A stretch of 64,000 nt of DNA from Desmodesmus armatus (lineage: Eukaryota > Chlorophyta > Chlorophyceae > Sphaeropleales > Scenedesmaceae), in assembly GCA_007449985.2 (NCBI GenBank), contig VIIQ02000088.1:248001-312000 (forward strand), in the 5' to 3' direction. The notes under the pieces are model-generated. The model did not search any database. It had not been told where the DNA came from and saw nothing but the letters and a program-made list of their open reading frames with translations. Position numbers and translations under genes: made by a program. Positions 47,245 to 57,948 of this stretch are shown in pieces (position 1 is the stretch's first letter; each line of letters starts with the position of its first letter).

Positions 47245-48230
47245 CTGCAGCAGAGCAGCAAGCACACACACGCAGCATGTTGGAGTGAAGGCGCCAATAA
47301 AAAATTTCAAGCAGAGTTGTGTGTCCTTGTATGCAGACACAGGGAGTGCATCCAGCCAATGCAACTATGTGCGCGGCAGCTGTTGCACCAAGGGGCGCCA
47401 GTTGAGAGCACCTGTGCTGCACGGCACCCTGCAGCAGGCGCCGGCAGCAGTGATGCGGCCAGCATGAGAGTAATCATTGACACAGGAGCAGAGGTGTTGC
47501 AACAGTGCACAGCCTGTCAAGTGACACCATTGCTCTGTGGTTGGGGATGGTCACAAACATGCAGAGACTTGGTTGCAGGGAAACAGGTCTTGGCCCTGTT
47601 CAGCCCAAGTGTGGATGCCCCCCGCCAGGTATCGTGCTTTGACTGTGTGGTGGCTTGTGTTTGGTGTGGGAGAGATTGATTTAGAACACATCTACATATA
47701 GGGTTGGTCGATAAGCCGTCCTTGTGAGAGGGACGGCATTTGAACGACGGCATGTACACGCTGCAGCATCCGTCGCTGAGCGGTCGTTCGCGCCTCACGG
47801 CGCTTGCGACGACCACACAACCCATGCCAAAGCTAGGGCGTCGCCCCAGTAGTCGAAATCCTCATACCTATTCGCGTCCGCGTTCATCTCATGCGCTGAT
47901 GTGATTACGTGCTCACTGGCAACGGTGACTGTTGTTCAGCAGGCACTGTTGGCTGCCATGGGGACCTGGCTCATGCTGCATGGCACTGGCTGAGCCCCCC
48001 AGGACTACACAGCACTGGACTTGGACAGCTCACACAGCATGTCACCATGTTGTGTAACATGCTGTTCTGAGGTTCCAAGTCCAGAGCTGCATTGCCATGA
48101 GAGGCCCAGCCAGTTCCCTGACTAAGCAGCCATACTTTGGATGGGAGGATCCCCTCCCCTCCCTCTCCCCCTCCCCCTCCCCCTCCCCTCCCCCTCATTG
48201 CGATCACCCATGCGCGTACGATCACCCCAC
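47245..48230. other. No gene supported; one small hairpin
   Basis: A 7-bp hairpin GCCGTCC/GGACGGC with a 9-base loop lies at 47715-47737 in sequence unlike its neighbours (few CAG repeats). I tested it against a tRNA fold and it does not fit. It lies upstream of the coiled-coil gene and downstream of the LRR-like gene. Confidence 0.35.
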
Positions 48231-48554
48231 TCACTCTTCAGACTCCCAGTCGAAGGCCGGCTCAGGCACGTCATCTCCCCCAGTTGCTTCATCAGGGCTG
48301 CACCCACTCGACACTTGGTCATCATCGTCCCCGCCACCCTCAACATCATCAACTAAGAAGTCCTCGACTTCTTCCTCCCCTCCTCATAATCCTCATTTTC
48401 ATCATCATCTTCATAACCCAGTGAGGCCCCTGCTGTGTCCTGTGACCCCAGCTCCACCCCGTGACCATCACCACGCACACCCTCAGCCCTTGCCTGCCTG
48501 ATGCGCCCCCCACCAGGACCCCTCCGGTGCTGCTGCCGGGGCCTGCTGCGACCC

Positions 48555-48601
<47 letters not shown>

Positions 48602-50522
48602 GTGTGCTGCTGCTGGTGGCCACTGCTCACTGTCCTGGCTGTAGCCGCCAAAGGCAGCAGCACCAGCAGCAGCAGCAGGAGGGAAGGGCCCGAGGCCGTC
48701 TGCCGCCCCAAAGTCTAGCCGTGCCACTGCACGGGCACGTGAGCGCTTGCTGACTATCCTGCGCTGCCGCTCTCCCTCCCCCTGCTGCTGTCCCTCCCCC
48801 TCCCACTGCTGCTGCTGCTGGTGGTAAAAGGGGCGTGGAAGCTGCTGCTGCAGCTGCTGGAACTCCTGCTCCGGCTGATCCTCATCATCAAGCATCTGCC
48901 GCTCCCCTTCTGTGAGGTACCTCCTTTGGTCATACTCATAGCCGTGCCCACCAACCCGCTCGCCTGCTGCTGCTGCTGCCGCTGCTGCCGCTGCTGCTGC
49001 CGCTGCTGCTGCTGCTGCTGCCGGGCGCTCACCCAGCTGCCGTCCTTGCAGGTGACCACCAGCATCTCCAGCACCACCAGCAGCAGCAGCAGCAGCAGCA
49101 GCAACCCTGTTGCTTGCTAGTCGGGGTCGCCCAATTGCTAGTACCCCCGAAGTGGCAGCCCAAAGGCCCTCAAACAGGGCCTCAGTCGACAATGCTGCTG
49201 GTGGTGCTGCTGCAGCAGCAGCAGGCCCATTCTGTGGCTGGCCCTGTCCTCGCTGCTGCTGCTGCTGCTCCTGCTCATGCTCCTGCTGCCGCTGCTGTGG
49301 GCGCGGAAAGTATGCACTTTGGCCCTGTTTCCTCCTGCGGGGCTGCTCAGGGTTCTCCTGATACGCCCTCATCTCCGCAGCAGTAGCAGCCATAGCAGCA
49401 GCAGTTTCAGCAGCCATAGCAGCTGCGCGCTGTGCCTCTTCTTCCACCCTTGCTGCCAGTGCTGCCCTCCTTGCTTCTATGCTGTTGTCAACTGGGGCAG
49501 GGCTGGGGGGCTGTGGTATTGGTATTGGTGGTGACACAAACAGTGGTGGTGTGGGCTGCTCCATGTGCAGCACCTGGCTGCCTTCTGGCACACGGGTGAA
49601 GCGGCAGCAGTTTGTTGGACCCTGCTGCTGCTGCTGCTGCTGCTGCTCCAGCTTGAAGGGCCGGTTGCCAGCACACAGGACGGCACACAGCTGCAAGCAA
49701 CATAGACAGGGTGGGGGGGGGGGGAGGGGCCAGCAGCATATAGCAGTCAACATTTGATGAGGGCGTGCTTGTTGAGGGGTGGTAGGATGAAAGGATAGAA
49801 CTTTGAAGGGAGGATGGGCCACCAAAACACACAGCTTGCCATTCAGCTGCAGACGACACACAGACACTCTGGTAATCTACTGAGCATTCTTCATTCTTCT
49901 ACTGAGCATTCTATTCTTACTGGGCACGGAATTGCGCCAGGTGCTGTCACCTGCTCCCTTTACCCCCCCCCCCCCCCACACACACACACACACACACTCC
50001 TGTGCCTATGTATTGCCTGCAGCCGAGCGGCAACCTGTATGTGTCCTCGTGCCAATCAGCTGTGGCCCTCAATCCTTGAATGACTAAACCACCATTGCAC
50101 TGCGCACACCTCACACCTCACAGACCCCGGCCCTGGTGTCCCAGTCCCAGCGTGCGTGACCCCCCTTTGCCTGCTGTGCCTTGTTGAGCCTGTAGACTTC
50201 CAACACCTCCAGCTGCAGGTGCACCCCCCCTGCCCCAGAATACCCTCCTGCCCCGGCCCCCTGCACACACACATACGACTGTGTGTCTTCGGGACTGATC
50301 AGCTGCTGGCCCGCATATTTTCATACACCCAACCACCATGCCATTTCACCCCACGCAAGTCGCGTCAACAGCCACCCACCTCTTCCTTCTGTGCCGCACT
50401 GAGCCCGTATACCTCCAGCACCTCCAGCTGCTGCAGCAGCGGCTGCGTTGGCAGCAGCTCGTGCTTCACACCACCAAAGGTACCCACACACCAACCAGCA
50501 GCATCACCACCCTGTGACCCAC

Positions 50523-50562
<40 letters not shown>

Positions 50563-53206
50563 GGCTGGAGGGCCGATCTTGAGGCACAGGAGCTGCTGTG
50601 GGGGGTCTTGACCACCTTGGTGGTTGCATAATGGTCGCTGCGGTGGTTGAGGGCCTGCAGCAACTCAACCAGACCCTGGCCGGTGATGCCTGCAGGCACA
50701 CACACACACACACAGGGCAAGGCAGCAGTAGAAGGCATGGAGCTCTGAGGGCTTTGTAACTACAGGTGTAACGTTGATGAGATGTTTGATTGACTCAAGG
50801 AAGGAGTAAGGAAATGTGTTTTTTCTTTTTGACGTGTGGCTGGTTGTGCCTGCATGAACACTGTGTTTGCTTTGAAAGCAGGTCAACAGCTATGTCTGAT
50901 ATCTACTGTTGTGCCTGCACAGCCCTGTGTTGTCCCCCCCCCTCCCCACCTGTGTGCTGCAGGCAGAGGCCCCACAGATGCCATGTGGCCACTGTCAGGC
51001 AACAGGGGTGCTGGGGTTATTGGCTGCCTGTGGGTCCACCTGAAGGCTTCCTGCACAGCCTCCAACAGGTGATGCCTTGCATCACCTGAGGACGAACAGC
51101 ACCCCCCCCCTTCCACCCCCGTTGCCCCTATCCCACACAGCATAAGCACGGCCTGCACCGCCCTGTGCCGCCACCCCCCCTCCCCCCACCTGTGTGCTGC
51201 AGGCAGAGGCCCCACAGTGCGCGTGGTGGGACCACCAGTGTGCGCTTGAACACCTTGGACACCTTGGGGTTGCGTGTTGTTTGTGGGTCCAGCATTAGCC
51301 CGGGTTGTGTGACAGGTCCAGCCACATCGCACCATGCAGCCAATGGGGGACCGGCAGGAGGGCAGACAGGAACTCGCCTGCAAACAGGAGCAAAGGAGAA
51401 AGGTGGGAGGGGTACTTTGAAGTGGGAGGGTAGGGGACATGATAACAGGCAGGTTGTGGGACAGGTCCAGCCACGCCGCATAGTTCCCGTTGGACTGCAC
51501 CTATGGCTGGCTGATGCTGCGGAGGCCCTACCAGTCAGCAGGGGGCGGCTGGAGGGCAGACAGGAACTTGTCTGCAGGCAGGCACGGGTGGTCAACGAAA
51601 CAATGGGGGGCCAGGTTGGATTGGAGGCAGGGAGGGAGCGGGACTGGAAAGAGGGCAAGGGGGGGGGAGACTGGAAAGAGAATGCGCGGGGCATCTGGTT
51701 GAAGACGGAAGTAGGGAAACCTGGAAGAGGCGGGTTGTGGGACAGGTCTAGCCAACCCTCCTCAAGCAGTTAGCAGGGGACGCTGCAGGACAGCCGACAT
51801 GCGGGCAGCAGGGAGGGATTGTGTGGGGGGTGTTGGTTTGACGGTAGGGAGGCAGGGAGACTGGAAAGCAGCGTGTATGGTCCAGATACAGGCAAACCTC
51901 CTTGTGCAGGGGGGGGGGGCAGGGCAGCTAACAGGGGCCTGCAGGTGGGTGTTGGAGGGAGGGCGGGTGACAACAGGTTTGGACGGATGTTTGTACCAGA
52001 GGCGACCGGCAGGATGGGCAGGGATTGTTCAAGGGCCGCTCCCTGCTGTGCATTCCATCACATGTATAGAAATTCAACTTGGCCAACGGCTTGGTTGTGA
52101 AAAGGGACAAGCAAATGGCAGCACTGCAGTGCCTGCTGCATTTGTGATTAGGTCCAGACTTCCGCCAAGAAGTGTACATTATTGACTGTACCTACGGCAG
52201 CCCTGATACATCTACATACACTGCATTCACTTAACATGCAACATGACGGCCCCTTGACTCGTTCCTGTGGAACTGCCGCTCCCAAGCAGATCACCGATCG
52301 TGACCAATGTTTGCACCACCGGTGACGCGGCCGGCAGGGCTACATTTGGTCGCGATAGCCACCTGAGACGCAACTGAGTGATTTAGAAGCAGTAAGCGCT
52401 TCCGGATGGTCACTGTGTTACAATAGAACTTTGAAATGGTTTGAACTGGACCTCCTGTACTACACACCACAGCACCCTTCCGATCCACCCAATACCACCC
52501 AGCAGTTGCAAGCATCCAATCATCTCACCCTCAATTCATTCCTGCTCCCCCCAGCAGCCTAGCCATGGCCACCCACCTGGGCGTGCGGTGATGTTGCAGT
52601 TGCTGAGCACCAGCTTGCGCATGACATCCGGCTCCTTGATCTTTGCTGCCAGCTGCTTCCAGCCCTTCAGACCTAGGTTCCAGCCTGACAACTCCAGCGC
52701 TGGCACCATGAGCGTCGACCAGTCGATGGTATCCAACACCTGCAGCAGTGACAAATTGTTGATTAATCACCCACACTGTTACTTTGTGAAGAAGACTGCA
52801 CATACGGCACTTCAGAGCCTTGCAAGACCCGATCACGGGTTCCAGAAGCACTCAAAGCTGATGTTCGTGACAGTGGCATGACTGGCTGACCCTCGAGGCT
52901 TTCGACAGGCACCCTGCTGTACTGCTGCCCTACCTGGAGCACATCTTCATGTGTGGGCTGCACCAGCCGCTGCTGCTTCGTTTGCTGCTGCTGTTGGTCC
53001 CTGGCAGACCCATCTGCGTGTACGTCTGATGTGCAGTTGCTGCTGCTGTGCTGGCTCAGGTGCTGCTTGATGATAGCGGGCAGGTTGAGCTGCGCATGGC
53101 CTCTGTGTTCGACGGGCAGGGAGGCGTCCAGCAGTTCTGCTGGCAGGTGTTCCTGGAGGTAGTTCTGAAGAACACTCTTTACTGACGGGCCGGAACCTGA
53201 TGCCAT
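48231..53206 (-). CDS. LRR-like protein with Gln/Ala-rich acidic C-terminus
   Basis: Exon 1 (53206-52934) starts MASGSGPSVKSVLQNYLQEH. Exon 2 (52739-52577) joins in phase and reads VLDTIDWSTLMVPALELSGW, then WKQLAAKIKEPDVMRKLVLS and NCNIT, a leucine-rich-repeat pattern. Further LRR-like pieces lie at 51.7, 51.5 and 51.3 kb (WLDLSHN in each) and at 50.6-50.7 kb (GITGQGLVELLQALNHRSDH), 50.4 kb (LQQLEVLEVYGLSAAQKEE) and 50.2 kb (LQLEVLEVYRLNKAQQAKGG). The large last exon (from about 49692) begins LCAVLCAGNRPFKLEQQ and NCCRFTRVPEGSQVLHMEQ. It then has a charged helix, poly-Gln/Ala, a basic RRIVSKRSRARA patch and an acidic tail to DWESEE-TGA. Three single-base frame repairs are needed. Joining 53 kb to 48 kb as one gene is inference. 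LRRs usually bind proteins; partner unknown. Confidence 0.5.
50940..51235 (-). repeat. Tandem duplication inside the LRR-like gene
   Basis: The sequence GGCAGAGGCCCCACAG with the preceding CCCACCTGTGTGCTGCA occurs at about 50.95 and again at about 51.19 kb, about 240 bases apart. Similar GACAGGTCCAGCCA blocks recur at about 51.32, 51.46 and 51.75 kb. The copies carry the LDLSHN-coding segment or its flanks in different states of decay. Confidence 0.6.
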
Positions 53207-53914
53207 GTGGCTAGGTGGATCAGACTTTAGAGTTGAAGATCAGCATGTGATCAGGGCTGCATAGCGCTTGCAAGCACAGTAACAGTGTGCACGCAAACAG
53301 AGAAGGTGAACATATCCAGTTGCTTTCTTTGCTAGATTGCTAACAGCACACGCTTGTACGCCTCATGAGCATGAAGGATGAATGGTGAAGGATGAATGAT
53401 GAAGGATGAATGAACTGGATAGGTGGCACTCTGAGTGTGAGGGGAAGAGAACACCTCAACATAACTTGGCCGCTGGTATCTGTTGGTTTGAACACACAGG
53501 TCAAGCATTCGAAGTAACGGCAGGTGGAGGTGCCTGGAGCGTTGGTCAACGGTAACACATAAACCACCGACAACACACCACAGACTCATTAAGAGATCAT
53601 TTCTATGTTGGACCTCTTGATCAGCCTTATAACGATCAGCCATTTCGTATGCCACACTCCCACCCACAGTGCCACCCGACCCGGGCGGGGAGCAGTAGAT
53701 ACTGCTCGCTACAGCCTGCCGCGGGTCAAACAATACATTTTACGACATTTTTATCCTCATTTGCGCCCTGGGTGCTGGGGTAGCTGCCCACCCCCAGGGT
53801 CAGGCCCCTATGCAGCTGGCCCCCTAGCCCTACTGAGAAGCACCCTGCAAATGACCGCCAGCAGCGGCACCCTGCCCTAACAGCAGCCCCGGCAGCAGAC
53901 TCAGCTGCAGGACC
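53207..53914. other. Divergent intergenic region, about 0.7 kb
   Basis: Between the LRR-like gene (-) and the zinc-cluster locus (+), so a shared promoter region is likely. It contains three copies of GAAGGATGAATG near 53375-53412. A minus-strand frame (53733-53332) is open but has no recognisable feature. Confidence 0.35.
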
Positions 53915-55003
53915 ATGGTGTCTGGGAACAACAGCGGCACCCTCACTGTGGAACAGCATGCCCTGCTGCTGCGCCTGCTGAAAGGGGGCGACACAATCAC
54001 GGTGTGGATGGCCCCGTGAGGCACCCGGGGGGGGGGGGGGGGGGGGGGGGGGAGTGTGAGGGCCCTTGACCATGCATGTTCTATCCGCATCAGATGTACG
54101 GCCCATGGGCAGAAAGCCTGCGGGTTAGGTTCTGCAGTCTGTGTCTGTCTACATATCTTCACACATGTCCTGTCCCTACTGTTTGAACCTGCAGGAAGCT
54201 GAGCTGGTCTTGTGGCTGTCCCTTCGAGGGGTGCAGGGCCATGCCGCACCTGCTGCGATAACGAAGGGCTGAAGGATGCCAACACCAGGGACATGCGGCC
54301 AGCGATGATGGCCCTGCAGCTGCACCAACCCCACTGAAGCTGGAGTTTGAAGGGTAAGCGGGGGGGGGGGGATTGGAGGAGGGGAAGGGGGCCCCCACTG
54401 AGTGGAGGGGTGGTGATGGGGCTGTTGACAGTGCTGAGAAGGCGATGGGGTGGGCAAGAGAGAGGTTGGTGTGATGTGTGGGTTGAGAGGAAGCACACCG
54501 TGTGGAAGGTGCGCAGCATAGGGGTTGGGAGTGCTAGCAGTCTTGACAGCAATTGCAACTTGCTCTATCCAAAGTGCAAGATGAGCCACCACTGGTGCTC
54601 AGGTGCTTCATCCCCGTGCTGCATTCCCTGCCCCTTTCCCTACCCGGTTTGGCAAACATGGCGCTATTTGCCCAAGTGAGCTAGTGCAGAGGCCTGCTGC
54701 ACAGGGTCTGCTTACGGCTGCTGCTATGTGACAACAGGAACGGACACCCACCCCGATAGTTACTCCTGCCCTTTCTGTTGTTCATATGGTGCATGCCCCC
54801 CGCTCCCACCCCATTCCACCCCACCCACCCGCCCACCCACCCGCTCTGGCTGTGTGTTGCCCCCCCCCCCCGGGGTGTGTGTGCTGCACAGGCATGTGTG
54901 TCCTGTGTGTGCTACTGATGGTCTGCTGGCCTACCGCAATGACGTCAAGTGGTGCTGGGTGATACTGCAGGACAGAACGTACCACAGGGCCACACTGGTG
55001 AGT

Positions 55004-55037
<34 letters not shown>

Positions 55038-57048
55038 GTTGTTGGTGGTGGTGATCTAAGGATGTCGGACAGTGGGTGGGACTGCCCCCCCCCCCCCCCC
55101 CGGGGGGGGGGGCAGTGGCGGGGGTGGGGGGGGGGGGGTGATGGGCCGGCAAAGGTAGACTTTCAGTGACGTGGCAGCAGCAGAAGAGGCAGTGATGGTG
55201 CTGCGTGTGCCTGTTGGGCGGGGGGGGGGGGGGGGGAACAAGCGGGAGGAAAGGGGGGGGGGCAACTCAGCTAGGTGGCCCACAGACACATAGGGGAATC
55301 TTCACATAATTTTATTGTGGTGTTGGGATGGGCCAATGCCATGTCATTGTTGCTGACAATGACTCTTTCGCTTCCCCAACCCTGGCCGCCTTGCTTTGCA
55401 CTATGGAAGGGGCGGCAGGGCAGGTGGGGCCTCCTCTCACCTGGGTGGGGGGGGGCACACGTAGTGTAGCAGAGGGCAAAATTGCACTGCATCTGGGGTC
55501 CTGCCCTGAGGGTGTACAGGTTTACAGGTTGTCCCACATGAAATAGTGGTGCAAGGCAGCTGTTTGCATGACTCTTGTATCACCCAGCACACTACCGTAC
55601 CACCCATCTGCCTTGACCTCGCCCCCTTCCCACATGCCCCCCCCCCCACACACACACAATACGTTTTCACTGTGCGCCCCCACGCACTGATACCCAACTT
55701 CGGAATGTCACATCCTTGGATGGTTGATGCATTGGCTGGATGCACTCCCTGTGTCTACACACACACACACACCACCCCGCACTTCACCAACACACTCATA
55801 CACACACGCACAAGCTGCCCATGTTTCTGTCTGCCCATCCCTCCTCACCTGTGACCCCCCCCCCCTTGCAGTGCCGCAAGTACTGCAAGCGCTGTGCTGC
55901 CATCATCGGGCCTGGCTACTGCTACTTCAAGGGCTGTACCAACAGGGTGCCCAACACACAACGCAACCACCACCACCACCACCACCACCACCACCACCAG
56001 CAGCAGCAGCAGCAGCAGGGGGGTGGACTGTTTGATGAAGGTACCTATGACATCTTTGGGCGCAACGGTGAAGAGGAGGAGGAAGAGGGTGATGGTGGTG
56101 GTGGTGGCAGCAGCAGTGGCAAGAAGTGGCGTCATGTGTACTTCTTGTGTGGCCCTGGGTGTGAGAGTGGCTATGTGATGGGACCAGGCTTCCAGACAGT
56201 CTTCATACAGGTGTGTCAGGGTGTTGATGGTGGGTTTGTGCGGGGTGGGGGGGGGGGGCAGACGCGTGCAAGCTACCGTCTGCTAGGGGAATGGGTAGGC
56301 GAACCCAGCAGGGAGCAAGGAGAGGATGCAGTTTGGGGTGGTGTTTCCAGCCCCAACCCACCAACACAAAGAGTGGTGACCTGCTCACACACGTGATCAC
56401 CCCCCCCCCCCACACACACACACACACACCGGGATGCATACGAGGTAATCCTGTCATCATCACGTGAGTCGCTGCTGGTTGTCACAACGTTGGCATGTAC
56501 CTGGTGGATGCAACTTATGTTGTCATGCAACACTCACCCCCATCTTCTGCCGTCACACACCCTACCCCCTCCCCACACTGCACCTGCAGGAGGCCCTGTG
56601 TTGGGAGCTGCTGTCTGCGCAGGTCCTGCTGCCTAGCAGCACACAGCGCCTAGCAAACTGGCTGCTAGGATGCCTGCGCAAGGGAGGGGGACCAGCAGCA
56701 GCAGCAGCAGGAGGGGGTCACCCTGGTGGCGGCATGGCAGGGTGGTTGGGTGGGTTGCTGTCTGCTGCCCAGGTGCCGGTTGGTGTGCGGCATGACATAC
56801 CTGGGCTAGATGACAGGGGCATGTGGCTGACTGATGCCCTAGATCATTTGGTGGTTAAACAGGTGGCCAGTGAAAAGGCCTGGCACCGGGAGATGGAGAG
56901 GCAGCAGCAGCAGGAGCAGCAGGAGGAGCAGCAGGAGGAGCAGCAGGAGGAGCAGCAGCAGCAGCAGCAGGGAGAGGAGGGGGATGGGGTGCCGCCACAG
57001 CTGCGCAAGGCGCACAGGTGGGTAGCAGTGTTCGACTGCGAGGTGTAG
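53915..57048 (+). CDS. Cysteine-cluster N-terminal part of a putative KDZ-like transposase locus
   Basis: The first coding pieces (53915-54015, MVSGNNSGTLTVEQHALLLR; 54195-54353, with SCGCPFEGCR and CRTCCDNEG in different frames; about 54541-54675, CKMSHHWCSG and CCIPC) are poorly phased. From 54892 the model is solid: exon 54892-54997 (HVCPVCATDGLLAYRNDVKW) joins 55872-56210 (CRKYCKRCAAIIGPGYCYFK, GCTNRVPNTQ, poly-His, then CGPGCESGYVMGPGFQTVFI), which joins 56590-57017 (ALCWELLSAQVLLPSSTQRL...). The last frame reads on to a TAG at 57048 (WVAVFDCEV) or splices onward at 57017. Repeated CxxC pairs indicate several zinc-binding clusters, as in the CxC modules of KDZ transposases. Whether this and the next entry are one gene is unresolved: the phases at 57017 and 57432 do not match. 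Confidence 0.5.
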
Positions 57049-57431
57049 TGGCAGGTTGTGTGGTTTGGGAGGGGGGGGGGACAGGAAGGCCACAATGTGT
57101 CAGGGGCATCAGGTGTGGTACCATGTGATGCTTGAAGGCTATTCCGTGTTTCCTGTCAATGCACCACGTGATGTGGTGATGCCTTGTGCTTGGGTGATCT
57201 CAGTCTTGTCAGTCCTGTAGTCAGGGCTTGACAGTGGTGGTTGCAGTTGCACGGGACTGTCTGTTGTTGTCTGCAGCACAAGGTGCCATTGCAGCTGAAT
57301 GGTGCAGGGGTCCTCTTGAAACAGCACTGGCATGTTTGATATCACCTTGTCTAGCTGGGCCGTGTTGGTCGGGGCGTTAACAGCAGCAATTTCTCCCAGC
57401 AGCACTTTTTGAGAAAATATGTTGCAATATG

Positions 57432-57899
57432 TCTTGATCAGATGATGCCATCATGGAGTCCTGCCTCTTATCTGCCGCTGCTGCACCTTCCGCTGCTGCG
57501 CCCTTCAGGGTGTGCTTTGTGCGGAAGTTCCCCCTCACAGGCCGCAGAGCCCCCGCCAACCCAGCAGCAGCAGCAGCAGCAGCAGGTGGTGGTGGTGGTG
57601 GTGGGGGTGGTGGGGGTGATGACTCATCGGATGATGCTGATGACAGCAGCGAAGAAGAGGAGGGCACACCCGCAGCCAACTCCACACCTCCACCCAGCAG
57701 CAGCGCTGATGGTGGCGACAGCCTCTCCACTGGTGACACATCAGGGGGCCACGGCCGCCGCTGCAGCCGCAGCAGCAGCAGCCGCAGCAGCAGTGACGGC
57801 AGCAGTGAAAATGGCGGCGGTGGTGGTAGTGGCGGAAGCGGGGGGAGTGGTGGGACGGGGCAGCTTGGGGGCGGCAGCAACCCTGCAGGCTCGAATGGT

Positions 57900-57948
<49 letters not shown>

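Noticed and set aside
47690..47840. Possible tRNA or other structured RNA around the GCCGTCC hairpin
   Set aside because: The stems do not make a cloverleaf and there is no anticodon loop or T loop; only one 7-bp hairpin holds.
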